In this document: piece after piece, positions 36,416-45,534 of the stretch
How positions within the stretch are numbered: the stretch's first letter is position 1
Layout: every line of letters starts with the position of its first letter
Assembly (NCBI GenBank): GCA_963675055.2
Contig: CAXXJE010000002.1
Location: forward strand, 2,108,001 to 2,172,000
DNA: 64,000 bases
Origin: PGYT01 sp963675055
GTDB taxonomy: Bacteria; Bacteroidota; Ignavibacteria; Ignavibacteriales; Melioribacteraceae
Direction: 5' to 3'
The notes under the pieces: generated by a model
What the model was told of the DNA's origin: nothing
Seen by the model: the letters and a program-made list of their open reading frames with translations, nothing else
Databases searched by the model: none
Program-made: the position numbers and the translations under genes

Positions 36416-38104
36416 TTATTTAGAAAGTTCTTTCAGTTTGGATATCAATTCGTCCAGCGAAACCTTTTGCTTCTCGCCGCTTCTTCTTTCCTTAACTTCA
36501 ACCATATTCTCATTTAGATTTCTCTCGCCAACTACAACATGCAGCGGCATACCAAGTAAATCAGCATCATTGAATTTGAAACCGGCTGAAGCATCTTTCC
36601 TGTCATCGAATAAAACATCAAATCCGGCTTCCAGAAGTTGATTGTAAATCTCGTCACACTTGGACTCAATCGCATCCTTCTTCATATTCAGACCGATAAG
36701 ATGAATATCAAACGGAGCCAGAGGGTTTTCCCATATTACGCCGTTCTCATCATTATTCTGCTCGAGATAGCAGGCAAGCACTCTGTCAATACCGATTCCA
36801 TATGAACCCATAATAAGCGGATGTGATTTGCCATGCTCATCCAGGAATGTTGCGCCAAGCGCTTCGGAATACTTTGTGCCGAGTTTAAAAATGTGTCCAA
36901 GCTCAATAGCTTTGAATACTTCGAGTTTACCGTCGCATCTCGGGCAGCCTTCGCCTGTTTCAACAGTACGGAGATCGAAATACTCGAGTTCCGGCACGTC
37001 GCGCTTAAGATCAATTCCACCGATGTGATAGTCGTTCTTGTTCGCACCGCTGTAAAGATTATTACCATCCTTAAGTCTGTTGTCCGCGGTTATCCTGTGC
37101 TTGAATCCAACCGGTCCGATTGAACCTGCATCGGCTCCGGTAATTTCAGCTAGTTCTTCTGTATGGCATGGTCTTACAGCTCCGCCGAGTGCAGCCTCGA
37201 GCTTCGTCTCGTTCACTTCGTCGTTGCCCGACATTAAAACAAGAACAGGCTTATCGTCGTGCATATAGACTCTTGATTTGGCCGTTTCGCGTTCGTCTAT
37301 TTTAAGAAACTCGCAAAGTTCGTCAATACTTTTAACGTCGGGTGTATGTATGTCGTAAACTTCTTTACTTTCATCGTGTCTTGCAACCGAAGCAATTTTC
37401 GAAGTAGCAACTTCCGAGTTGGCAGCATATTCACAGCTTTCGCAAAATGCCACGGTATCTTCTCCTGCATCCGATTTAACCATAAACTCTTCCGACTTGC
37501 TTCCGCCCATTGCGCCGCTTGAAGCACCGACTATGAAATATTTAATTCCGCATCTGTCAAATATTTTCCTGTATGCTTTATCATGAAGCGCGTAAGACTC
37601 ATCCAGGCTTTCCCAGGTCGGGTCAAATGTATACGCATCCTTCATAAGGAACTGACGGCCGCGTATAACACCGCTTCTCGGGCGGGCTTCGTTCCTGAAC
37701 TTCGTCTGAATCTGGTACCAGATCTGTGGAAGTTCCTTGTACGATTTCAACGCACCTTTGGCGTGGAATGCCATAATCTCTTCATGTGTCGGGGCAAGTA
37801 CATAATCCCTGTTTTTCAAATGGAACATTGTATCGCCGAACGCTTCAACCCTGTTTGTATCTTCCCAAATTTCAATCGGGTTCAAAGCCGGCAGATGAAA
37901 TTCCTGTCCGCCTATCGCATCCATTTCTTCACGTACGATTTCACTAATTTTTTTGAGTACTTTGTAACCCAATGGAAGGAATGAGTAAATACCGGCCGAC
38001 ACCATTCGGACCATGCCGGTTCTAAGCATTAAAATGTGACTGGTTATAACCGCATCTGCAGGAACTTCTTTCTGGGTAGGAATAAAAACTTTGCTTAACT
38101 TCAT
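36416..38104 (-). CDS. proS: prolyl-tRNA synthetase (bacterial type with editing domain)
   Basis: A 562-residue class II aminoacyl-tRNA synthetase. The N-terminal catalytic core (about 1-220) has MVRMVSAGIYSFLPLGYKVL, APTHEEIMA, QTKFRNEARPRSGVIRGREF-like RPRSGVIRGRQFLMKDAYTF (motif 2). The central insert (about 225-395) is the YbaK-like editing domain that clears Ala-tRNA(Pro). Motif 3 is GSYGIGIDRVLAC (about 440). The anticodon-binding domain ends the protein. Length is typical (about 565-570). It is followed at once by a terminator. Confidence 0.96.
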   Translation of the reverse strand: MKLSKVFIPTQKEVPADAVITSHILMLRTGMVRMVSAGIYSFLPLGYKVLKKISEIVREEMDAIGGQEFHLPALNPIEIWEDTNRVEAFGDTMFHLKNRDYVLAPTHEEIMAFHAKGALKSYKELPQIWYQIQTKFRNEARPRSGVIRGRQFLMKDAYTFDPTWESLDESYALHDKAYRKIFDRCGIKYFIVGASSGAMGGSKSEEFMVKSDAGEDTVAFCESCEYAANSEVATSKIASVARHDESKEVYDIHTPDVKSIDELCEFLKIDERETAKSRVYMHDDKPVLVLMSGNDEVNETKLEAALGGAVRPCHTEELAEITGADAGSIGPVGFKHRITADNRLKDGNNLYSGANKNDYHIGGIDLKRDVPELEYFDLRTVETGEGCPRCDGKLEVFKAIELGHIFKLGTKYSEALGATFLDEHGKSHPLIMGSYGIGIDRVLACYLEQNNDENGVIWENPLAPFDIHLIGLNMKKDAIESKCDEIYNQLLEAGFDVLFDDRKDASAGFKFNDADLLGMPLHVVVGERNLNENMVEVKERRSGEKQKVSLDELISKLKELSK

Positions 38105-38237
38105 GTCGTTTCAGGAGTTTGTTAAATAAAGTGTCAAAATTACTAAAAGTGACGGGCAATTCAAAGATGCGGAAGGTGCGAATGATTTGATAATGTGCTT
38201 CTGCTTCGGTAATTTCGATTCCAACTTTAGGAAAAAT

Positions 38238-38633
38238 ATGGAACGAATTAACATAAGCTCCGGTACAAGATGGGAAAATGAGGTTGGATATTCCCGGGCG
38301 GTTAAAATGGGTAATATGATTTTTGTTTCGGGTACAACCTCGGTTAACGGGAAAGGGGAGATTTACGGACTTGGTAATGCCTATGAACAGGCAAAGTTTA
38401 TTTTTAGAAAAATCGAAACTTCACTTGAAGAAGCGGGTGCTTCGTTAAAAGATGTTGTGCGCACGAGAATGTACGTTGTCGATATACAAATCTGGGAAGA
38501 AGTTGGCAGGGCACATGGAGAAGTATTTGGAGATATAAAACCGTCTGCAACATTGGTTCAGGTTAACTCGCTTGTGGAACCCGACCTGCTGGTTGAAATA
38601 GAAGCAGATGCTGTAATCAATAATCAGGAATAA
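38238..38633 (+). CDS. RidA-family enamine/imine deaminase-like protein
   Basis: A 131-residue RidA/YjgF/UK114 protein. Motifs: GYSRAVKMGNMIFVSGTTSV, YEQAKFIFRKIETSLEEAGA, and VVRTRMYVVDIQIWEEVGRA with the substrate-binding Arg, then PSATLVQVNSLVEPDLLVEIE. RidA hydrolyses reactive enamines from PLP enzymes. The ATG at 38238 has an AGGAA site; the longer in-frame reading to 38187 has no family similarity. A hydrolase and a PLP decarboxylase follow in the same direction with short gaps (4 and 18 bases), so the trio may be one operon. Confidence 0.88.
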   Translation: MERINISSGTRWENEVGYSRAVKMGNMIFVSGTTSVNGKGEIYGLGNAYEQAKFIFRKIETSLEEAGASLKDVVRTRMYVVDIQIWEEVGRAHGEVFGDIKPSATLVQVNSLVEPDLLVEIEADAVINNQE

Positions 38634-38637
38634 TAAT

Positions 38638-39483
38638 TTGACGGAAAAGTATAATCCGGTAGTTCAGGACCAGGAGCAAAGGGACGGTGAAAACCCGGCA
38701 ACAATGTTGTCCTTCATTCATACGAGTGGAGATGAAAAACTTATCGGTACTGTGTTCATTGCACAGGGAAAGGATCCGAAGCCGCTTGTAATACTCCTCC
38801 CCGGCTTTCCGGGTAACGAGGTTAACTTCGACATTGCGCATGCTGTTCGCAGAGCAGGTTGGAATGTGCTGGTTTTCAACTACAGAGGATCCTGGGGGAG
38901 TTCCGGCAAGTACCTGTTCTCGAATATGCTTGAGGATATTGACAACGTAATTGAATTTGTACGATCCGATTCGTTCGGGGAAAAGTACAATACAGACTCA
39001 TCGCGCATAGTGCTTGCCGGACACAGCATGGGCGGATTCGGGGCGCTTAAAAAAACTGCGGAATACGATTTCATAAAGCATACAGCTGCATTTGCCTGTT
39101 TCAATATCGGTTATGTCGGCAAGCTATTCGGGGTTGTGCCCGGCGCAAAAGATATAGCCCTGGAAAAGTTATCGATGGGGGCAATGATACTTAACGAAAC
39201 AAGCGGAGAGGAACTGTATGATGATATTGCTTCAAACGCTCAAGATTGGGATCTAACTGACTATGCTTCGAATTTCAGCGGGAAGAACGTGCTGCTTATA
39301 TCAGCCGGGCATGATCACCTTGCCCCGACTGAGATGCATAGTGCGCCGCTTCTGAAATCATTAAAGACTATTGATGACTTAGATTTAAGCGAGCAAATGC
39401 TGGATACCGGACATTCTTTCTCGGATAAGAGAATTGAACTTACGACACTATTTATTGAATGGCTTTCAGGAATTAAATTCTAA
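38638..39483 (+). CDS. alpha/beta hydrolase
   Basis: A 281-residue alpha/beta-hydrolase. The nucleophile elbow is GHSMGG with Ser130. The acid is likely Asp in SAGHDHLAP (about 225), and the base His is in DTGHSFSDKR (about 260). The oxyanion segment is LPGFPGNEVNF. There is no signal peptide, so it is cytoplasmic. The substrate is unknown; esterase, peptidase or lipid hydrolase activities are all possible. The start is TTG 38638, 7 bases after an AGGAA site at the end of the RidA gene. Confidence 0.82.
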   Translation: MTEKYNPVVQDQEQRDGENPATMLSFIHTSGDEKLIGTVFIAQGKDPKPLVILLPGFPGNEVNFDIAHAVRRAGWNVLVFNYRGSWGSSGKYLFSNMLEDIDNVIEFVRSDSFGEKYNTDSSRIVLAGHSMGGFGALKKTAEYDFIKHTAAFACFNIGYVGKLFGVVPGAKDIALEKLSMGAMILNETSGEELYDDIASNAQDWDLTDYASNFSGKNVLLISAGHDHLAPTEMHSAPLLKSLKTIDDLDLSEQMLDTGHSFSDKRIELTTLFIEWLSGIKF

Positions 39484-39501
39484 TTTATTATACATCGGAT
39501 T

Positions 39502-40962
39502 ATGAATAACGAAAATGACATGCCTGCTGAGGAATTCCGTAAATACGGACATGAACTGGTCGACTGGGTAGCAAATTATCTTGAGAACGTTTCGGAAGAA
39601 CCTGTGCTGGCAAAAGTAAATCCCGGTGATGTAAAAGCGCAGCTTCCCTCGGACCCGCCAGACAAGGCTGAATCAATGGATGATATAATCAGCGATCTCG
39701 ACAAAGTTATTATGCCGGGTATGACGCATTGGAACCATCCGAGATTTAACGCATATTTTAATTCATCCGCCAGCGGTCCGGGAATTCTTGCAGAACTAGT
39801 AAGTGCCGCATTCAACATTAATGGAATGCTATGGAAGTCATGCCCGTCAGCAACTGAACTTGAAGAAGTAGTTCTGGGCTGGCTTCGAAAAATGCTCGGA
39901 CTGCCTGAAGGATTCTGGGGAATCATTTACGACGGAGGCTCAGCAAGTACAATGCATGCAATAGCTGCTGCGCGGGAAAATATTAAAGATGTTCATCTGC
40001 GAAGTAAAGGATTGACCGGAAGCAGCGATGTAGGCCCTTTGAGAATTTACGTAACTGAACATACTCATTCCTCGGCACTTAAAGGTGCGGTTAATGTTGG
40101 CGTCGGTCTCAATGGCATACGCATGATACCGGTTAATGACAAGTTCAGCATGATTCCGGCTGAACTGGATAAAGCTATTAAAGAAGATAAAGCAAACGGG
40201 TGGCTGCCGTTTTGTGTAGTTGCCACAGTCGGAACAACTTCAACGACAGCAATTGATCCGGTTGATGATATCGCCGATATTTGTGAACGCGAGGACTTAT
40301 GGCTGCATGTCGATGCTTCTCATGCCGGAATAGCGGCGATAGTACCCGAATATAAATACATCTTAAAAGGTTGTGATCGTGCTGATTCATTTGTCACTAA
40401 CCCGCACAAATGGATGTATATGCCTATTGATATCAGTGCGTTTTATACACGCAAACCGGAAGTTCTGAAGAATGCGTTCAGCCTCGTTGCAGAATACCTG
40501 AAAACAAATGAAGATAATTCAGCAACTAATTATATGGATTACGGTATATCACTTGGACGAAGATTTCGTTCGCTTAAACTTTGGTTTGTAATCCGGTACT
40601 TTGGTGTTGAAGGAATTGTTGAGCGACTCCGGGACAACATCAGACTTGGAAAACTTTTCGAATCTTTAATCGATGAAAGCGACAGGTTCGAAAAACTCGC
40701 TCCCGTTCCGCTGAGCACAGTCTGCTTCCGCGCGGTAATTCCCGGACTGGATGATGAAGCACTAAATGAGTTCAATAAAAATTTATTGGACAAAGTAAAT
40801 GCAACAGGCAATGTGTTTATTTCGCATACCTCGTTAAATGGGAAATTTACTATAAGATTTGTTGTTTCGAGTATCAGAACGACTGAATCAGATGTGAAAA
40901 TTGTTTGGGAAGTATTAAATGAAATTTTGGATGAATCCCTAAATGAAAAAGGCGGTACCTAA
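39502..40962 (+). CDS. group II PLP-dependent decarboxylase (aromatic amino acid decarboxylase-like)
   Basis: A 486-residue enzyme of the DDC/GAD superfamily. Lys303 in the NPHKWMYMP motif binds PLP. Further family signs are WNHPRFNAYFNSSASGPGIL near 80, WKSCPSATELEEVVLGWL near 115, YDGGSASTMHAIAAARE, ATVGTTSTTAIDPVDDIADI and LHVDASHAGIAAI. It best fits the aromatic-L-amino-acid decarboxylase branch (dopa/tryptophan/tyrosine-type), but substrate specificity cannot be read reliably. It is in the same run as a RidA protein, which detoxifies PLP-enzyme by-products. Its stop codon lies in the loop of the cspA-side terminator. Confidence 0.85.
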   Translation: MNNENDMPAEEFRKYGHELVDWVANYLENVSEEPVLAKVNPGDVKAQLPSDPPDKAESMDDIISDLDKVIMPGMTHWNHPRFNAYFNSSASGPGILAELVSAAFNINGMLWKSCPSATELEEVVLGWLRKMLGLPEGFWGIIYDGGSASTMHAIAAARENIKDVHLRSKGLTGSSDVGPLRIYVTEHTHSSALKGAVNVGVGLNGIRMIPVNDKFSMIPAELDKAIKEDKANGWLPFCVVATVGTTSTTAIDPVDDIADICEREDLWLHVDASHAGIAAIVPEYKYILKGCDRADSFVTNPHKWMYMPIDISAFYTRKPEVLKNAFSLVAEYLKTNEDNSATNYMDYGISLGRRFRSLKLWFVIRYFGVEGIVERLRDNIRLGKLFESLIDESDRFEKLAPVPLSTVCFRAVIPGLDDEALNEFNKNLLDKVNATGNVFISHTSLNGKFTIRFVVSSIRTTESDVKIVWEVLNEILDESLNEKGGT

Positions 40963-40971
40963 TACCGCCTT
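40949..40971 (-). terminator. terminator overlapping the stops of the decarboxylase and the cold-shock gene
   Basis: AAGGCGGTA (40949-40957) and TACCGCCTT (40963-40971) pair perfectly around a 5-base loop. The loop holds the decarboxylase stop (40960-40962) and the right arm overlaps the cold-shock stop (40970-40972). A T-tract follows only on the minus strand (CCGCCTTTTTCATTT), so it mainly serves the cold-shock gene. Confidence 0.75.
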
Positions 40972-41182
40972 ACTCTGCACTAGTTACATCCATGGCTTGT
41001 GGACCTTTGTCTCCATCAGTAACTTCGAACTCAACTTTTTGACCCTCTTTCAAGGTTTTGAATCCTTCAGTATTAATTGATGAGAAGTGAACAAAGATAT
41101 CGGACCCATCTTCCTTTGTAATAAATCCATATCCTTTAGATGCGTTAAACCATTTAACAGTGCCGGACTCGCGCTCTGCCAT
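40970..41182 (-). CDS. cold-shock domain protein (CspA family)
   Basis: A 70-residue single cold-shock domain (OB fold) with both RNA-binding motifs intact: RNP1 as KGYGFITKED and RNP2 as DIFVHFSSI. Such proteins act as RNA chaperones, and many are induced by cold or at growth transitions. The ATG is preceded by AAGGAGAAACC. About 240 bases separate it from the divergent gene upstream, enough for a long 5' leader of the kind that controls csp mRNAs, but I see no specific cold-box. Confidence 0.95.
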   Translation of the reverse strand: MAERESGTVKWFNASKGYGFITKEDGSDIFVHFSSINTEGFKTLKEGQKVEFEVTDGDKGPQAMDVTSAE

Positions 41183-41423
41183 TGGTTTCTCCTTACATAA
41201 TTGTAACTTAGTTGATTATTACAGACAGTTTTAAATCTCAGAATTGCCGAACCAACAATTAATTCTTAAAATTTTTCAACTATCCTTCATAAATTTAAAT
41301 AATCGGCTTATTTTGTCAAATGAATTCTTCGGGGTGCTACCCGAATTCAACATTTATTATTTGATTAATAAAGCCTATTTTTGTCAGTTAATTGATTAAG
41401 TGATGCTTAGTGTTCGTGGGGAA

Positions 41424-42401
41424 ATGAAATTAAGAAACTCACATATCGTAATAGTACTTTTAATGACGCTGTTAAGTTCTTGCAAAGCGCCTCACACCAA
41501 TCCGCTTGATCCTGATAATCCGGACAATGTATTTTGTGCGCTTAAGGGAAAAGTCCAGACCGAGAAGATTCCACGTCAGCCGATTAGTGGTGTCGAGATT
41601 TCCTGGCAGAACGACAACATAGTTGTTCAAACAAATGCCAACGGGGAGTATAGTCTGGATAAGCTTAACAAAATTGACGGCTGGCTTAAATTCAGCAAAG
41701 ATGGTTATCAGCCGGACTCACAGTACATTGAATGGGATGGCGAGAAACTTATCAGCGTTAACAAGTTTTTGAATTCGGTACCGAAAATCGAATCATTATA
41801 CATTTACAGCAAAGTAATAAACAGACATTTACTTGATCCGACAATTACACTGATTGTTGAAACCAGAATTAGTGATCAGGATAAAGATGTTGATACTGTG
41901 TTTGTTGTTAATTCGGATTTAGGCATTTCTGCAATACTGGATGAAATTACACTCGGATACTTTAAGAAAGAATTTTCACCATCAAGTTTGGGAATAGAAT
42001 ATCTTGATGAGATAATAGGCAAGGAGTTAAACATAGTCGTAAAAGACAAAAACGGGATGAAGTTTACCATTGCCACTTCCAATTTGAAAAGAATTATAAA
42101 GGAGCAAATAACAACAAAAGCTCCTATTGAGAACGATACCGTTAGTACAAAACCCCGTCTCGAATGGCGAAGATTTACTCCCGGATTTAAATTCCAATAT
42201 CAGCTCCAGGTCTATACGGATGATATTACCAGAAGTCTGGTGTGGGAGAAAACAGGTTACAGTTCCGATTCTATTGCCGTTAATGTAGAATCGCAGATAA
42301 CCGGCAATCCTGAGAATGAGTACTATTGGGTGATTTGGGCAATCGACGAATTTAATAACAAGACGCAATCAACTCCCGCGTCATTTATAGTGGAACCCTA
42401 A
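41424..42401 (+). CDS. lipoprotein with carboxypeptidase-regulatory-like domain
   Basis: A ~325-residue predicted lipoprotein: MKLRNSHIVIVLLMTLLSSC gives a clear lipobox (Cys20). It is followed by the low-complexity NPLDPDNPDN linker common in Ignavibacteria surface lipoproteins, then a beta-sandwich (about 35-110; VEISWQNDNIVVQTNANGEY, FSKDGYQPDSQYI) resembling the carboxypeptidase regulatory-like domain. The C-terminal part (FQYQLQVYTDDITRSLVWEK) looks fibronectin-like. It probably sits on the cell surface. It overlaps the sigma-54 activator start by one base (TAATG), so the two are translationally coupled. In-frame upstream GTG/ATG at 41400/41403 are less likely starts. Confidence 0.75.
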   Translation: MKLRNSHIVIVLLMTLLSSCKAPHTNPLDPDNPDNVFCALKGKVQTEKIPRQPISGVEISWQNDNIVVQTNANGEYSLDKLNKIDGWLKFSKDGYQPDSQYIEWDGEKLISVNKFLNSVPKIESLYIYSKVINRHLLDPTITLIVETRISDQDKDVDTVFVVNSDLGISAILDEITLGYFKKEFSPSSLGIEYLDEIIGKELNIVVKDKNGMKFTIATSNLKRIIKEQITTKAPIENDTVSTKPRLEWRRFTPGFKFQYQLQVYTDDITRSLVWEKTGYSSDSIAVNVESQITGNPENEYYWVIWAIDEFNNKTQSTPASFIVEP

Positions 42402-43891
42402 TGTCGAAATTTACTTCGAATAATATTGAGCATTTTAAGAACCTGGGTAAAGAACAGCTCGAAGCTATTTACCAGATCAGTGAGCATTTAAACAAATCTT
42501 CCGAAACGGAACTACTTATAAATGATGCGCTTGACTGGGCGATAGAGATCGTTAGTGCGGAACGAGGTTTGTTTGTTAAGTGTGTTGATGCAGATCAGTA
42601 TGAAATTATTGCTGCCAGAAATATTAAAAAGGAAAATATCACTAACCTCTCCGATTTTTCTTCAGGCATTATTCAAAAAGTAATTGATGAGAAGAAATCG
42701 CAGTTGTATCATGATGCGCAAAGCGATCCGCAGGTTTCCAAATTTGAAAGTATACAGATACAACAGATTAAATCGGTTATCGGTGTACCGATAATTCGTG
42801 ATGAACTTCCATGGGGTGTAATACTAGTAGATAGTATTGAGAACAGGAAATCTTTTACGAAGGAGAATTTAATATTTCTGAATTTCTTTGCTAACCTGGT
42901 ATCATTAAGTCTGGACAAGTTATTAAGTATTGACGGACTCCAAAAAGAGAAGCGGCTGCTTGAAAATGAGATAGAAAACCTGCTGCCTGTTCCCGAGATG
43001 ATCGGTACGAGCAAGGTAATGCAGAACCTTTTCAAGCTTATTCATAAGGTCGCGAAGACGGATGCAACAGTACTGATACTCGGTGAAAGCGGAACCGGGA
43101 AAGATCTTGTAGCGCGTGCAATACATGAACTTAGTTTACGCAAAGGTAACCCGTTCCTCGCACAATTTTGCGGATCTATACCTGATAATCTGCTTGAGAG
43201 TGAATTATTCGGGTATAAAAAAGGCGCGTTTACCGGTGCGAACTCAGATAAAAAAGGTCTCCTGGAAGTAGCTGATGCAGGAACTTTCTTCCTAGATGAA
43301 ATCGCAGATATATCCAATCCGCTTCAGGCAAAACTTCTAAGAGTATTGGAAAACAAGGAAATAATCCCACTAGGTGATACACAGGTAAGAAAGATTAATG
43401 TACGTGTAATAGCTGCTACGAATAAAGAATTGAAGAATCTTGTTAAGGAAGACAAGTTCAGGGAAGACCTGTATTACCGGTTGAATGTGTTCCCTATAAA
43501 GGTGCCGCCGCTGCGTGACAGAGGTTCGGATATTGTTTTGCTGGCTAATCATTTTATTAATGAAATCAGTGGCCGGAAAATACATTTGACTGCGGAAGCT
43601 GTGAAAAAGATGAACAACTATAACTGGCCCGGCAATGTACGCCAGTTAAATAACGTAATCCAACGCGCTGTTATTCTTGCGGATGATGAAAAAATATTAG
43701 ATGAGCATATCATCTGGGACGATGAAGGGTCAGATATCAACCTTGACGGTACATTAAAGGAAGTTGAAGTGAAGTTGCTTGCGGACCGGCTGAAGCGATA
43801 CGACGGCAATAGAACTCTTGCTGCAAAATCGCTTGGTGTGTCGGTAAGGTGGGTGCAGTTAAAAATAAAGGAATATGAAATAGAAGGATGA
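42401..43891 (+). CDS. sigma-54-dependent transcriptional activator with GAF domain
   Basis: A 496-residue regulator. An N-terminal GAF domain (about 25-175; DALDWAIEIVSAERGLFVK, VIGVPIIRDELPWGVILVDS) senses a small ligand or partner. The AAA+ domain (about 195-430) has Walker A GESGTGKD, the complete sigma-54 contact loop GAFTGAN, FFLDEIADI and the sensor R-finger region. A Fis-type helix-turn-helix (about 455-495; RYDGNRTLAAKSLGVSVRWV) closes it. There is no phosphoreceiver domain. The kinase gene overlaps its stop (ATGA), suggesting control of one by the other. Confidence 0.93.
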   Translation: MSKFTSNNIEHFKNLGKEQLEAIYQISEHLNKSSETELLINDALDWAIEIVSAERGLFVKCVDADQYEIIAARNIKKENITNLSDFSSGIIQKVIDEKKSQLYHDAQSDPQVSKFESIQIQQIKSVIGVPIIRDELPWGVILVDSIENRKSFTKENLIFLNFFANLVSLSLDKLLSIDGLQKEKRLLENEIENLLPVPEMIGTSKVMQNLFKLIHKVAKTDATVLILGESGTGKDLVARAIHELSLRKGNPFLAQFCGSIPDNLLESELFGYKKGAFTGANSDKKGLLEVADAGTFFLDEIADISNPLQAKLLRVLENKEIIPLGDTQVRKINVRVIAATNKELKNLVKEDKFREDLYYRLNVFPIKVPPLRDRGSDIVLLANHFINEISGRKIHLTAEAVKKMNNYNWPGNVRQLNNVIQRAVILADDEKILDEHIIWDDEGSDINLDGTLKEVEVKLLADRLKRYDGNRTLAAKSLGVSVRWVQLKIKEYEIEG

Positions 43892-45492
43892 TAGCGTCCG
43901 AATCGCAAATATTGTTCGATAAGTTTAAGATAATTGAATGCCTGAAAAAGGATGATCAGTCGGCGGTTTATCTTGCCAACCATATCTATCTCGGAAAGAA
44001 GATTATACTCAAGATCCTTGACAGGGACAGAATTGATGACGATAGTATTATCGAAAGATTCAAACGGGAGGCAAAACTTCTTGCAGGGCTCGACCACCCT
44101 CATATCATTGAAGTATTGGATTTCGGATTATACGAGAACTATTTCTACATCTCATTCGAGTATTTCGAAAGTGAAAACCTGCGGCAGCATATTAACCGCA
44201 ACACTTTTACGTATGAGCATAAACTTGATCTGCTCAAGCAACTATTCCTTGCACTCTACTTCGCGCATTCGAATAATATAATCCACAGAGATATTAAACC
44301 CGAGAATATACTTGTTAATAATGAGTGCGAACTTAAGATAGGTGATTTTGGTCTTGCGTATACGAGGGGTGAGAATTTTGTTACCAGCAAGGCTTCCGTT
44401 GTTGGAACTCCCGCTTATATGTCTCCCGAGCAGATACAGGGAGGAACTATTGACGAGCGAAGCGACCTCTTTTCTGCGGGAGTTTTGTTTTTTGAATTGT
44501 TTACCGGTAACAATCTGTTTATTGCGGATGATATAAATAGTACGATAAACAATATCCTTAACTTCGACTATGATGAAGCTATTGCCAAAATAGAAAATGA
44601 ACGGCAAGAACTTTTTACAATTCTGGCGGGACTTCTTCATCCAGATCCCGACAAAAGATTTCAGTCAGCAAAAGACGTACTTGAAATTTTGCAGGTAGAC
44701 ATCGAGGATTATTCACCGGCAAAGATTAAAAATGAGAATGATAAACACTCCGCCGGTAAAGTGTGGATTACTGTTATTTCGTTTGTGTTTTTATTCTCCG
44801 CTGTAATTTTTATATGGCCGTATTTATTTCCAAAGGATAAACCGGAATTACCCGGAGAGAACAATGAAAATATAACAGTTCCGAAGAAAAGTATTGCTGA
44901 ACAAGAAGAAGTCGGTTCGTCTATTACAGACCGAGAAATTGAATCCACCGTTGAAGAAAGTTCACAAAAACCGGTTGAAACCGGTAATTCTGAAGCTCAA
45001 ATTCCAAATCCGCCAGGTGAAAATACTACACCTTTGAGCGCAGAAATTTCGCACGGTATGCTTGCCCTGCAATGTTCACCATGGGCTTATGTTTATATTG
45101 ACTCGGCTCTTGTTGACAGTACTCCTCTGAAAAACGATCTTGAACTGGTTAGTGGTAACCACACGCTGCTTCTTAAAAATCCCTCTTACCCTGATTTCGT
45201 GGATAAGTTTGAGATAAAAGGGGATAAAACTAATAGTCTTGAATATAATTTAGACTCGTTGTTCTGCTTTTTAAGCGTTAAAGTGCATCCCTGGGGAAAA
45301 ATAATTGTCGATGGGATTGAGTATGGCGAAACTCCGTTTACATCGCCGATAGTTCTTCGCGAAGGCAAACACGAAGTAAAAGTAATAAACCCGCAGTCAG
45401 GTGAGTTTACTGAGAGAATCGAAACTTTCAGGGGAGACACAGTAAAATTTGTCTATAATTTTCTTTCTGACAAATATTCTCTTGAAAAATGA
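43888..45492 (+). CDS. PEGA-containing Ser/Thr protein kinase (transmembrane)
   Basis: A 534-residue kinase. The kinase domain (about 10-265) has Lys42, the catalytic HRDIKPEN (133-140) and DFG (153-155) and a SPE-type activation segment. A transmembrane helix at about 289-310 is followed by a Pro/Glu-rich linker and two PEGA domains (about 388-450, 455-530; PWAYVYIDSALVDSTPLKND and PWGKIIVDGIEYGETPF). Oddly, the glycine-rich nucleotide loop is replaced by ECLKKDDQSAVYLA, with no glycine, so ATP binding may be altered. Translationally coupled to the sigma-54 activator. Confidence 0.9.
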   Translation: MIASESQILFDKFKIIECLKKDDQSAVYLANHIYLGKKIILKILDRDRIDDDSIIERFKREAKLLAGLDHPHIIEVLDFGLYENYFYISFEYFESENLRQHINRNTFTYEHKLDLLKQLFLALYFAHSNNIIHRDIKPENILVNNECELKIGDFGLAYTRGENFVTSKASVVGTPAYMSPEQIQGGTIDERSDLFSAGVLFFELFTGNNLFIADDINSTINNILNFDYDEAIAKIENERQELFTILAGLLHPDPDKRFQSAKDVLEILQVDIEDYSPAKIKNENDKHSAGKVWITVISFVFLFSAVIFIWPYLFPKDKPELPGENNENITVPKKSIAEQEEVGSSITDREIESTVEESSQKPVETGNSEAQIPNPPGENTTPLSAEISHGMLALQCSPWAYVYIDSALVDSTPLKNDLELVSGNHTLLLKNPSYPDFVDKFEIKGDKTNSLEYNLDSLFCFLSVKVHPWGKIIVDGIEYGETPFTSPIVLREGKHEVKVINPQSGEFTERIETFRGDTVKFVYNFLSDKYSLEK

Positions 45493-45534
45493 CTGGTATA
45501 AAAATTGAATTATAATAAAATTATGCGAAGCAGA

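Noticed and set aside
41183..41423. Sigma-54 promoter for the activator cluster
   Set aside because: No TGGC-N(7-9)-TTGC match with correct spacing could be seen upstream.
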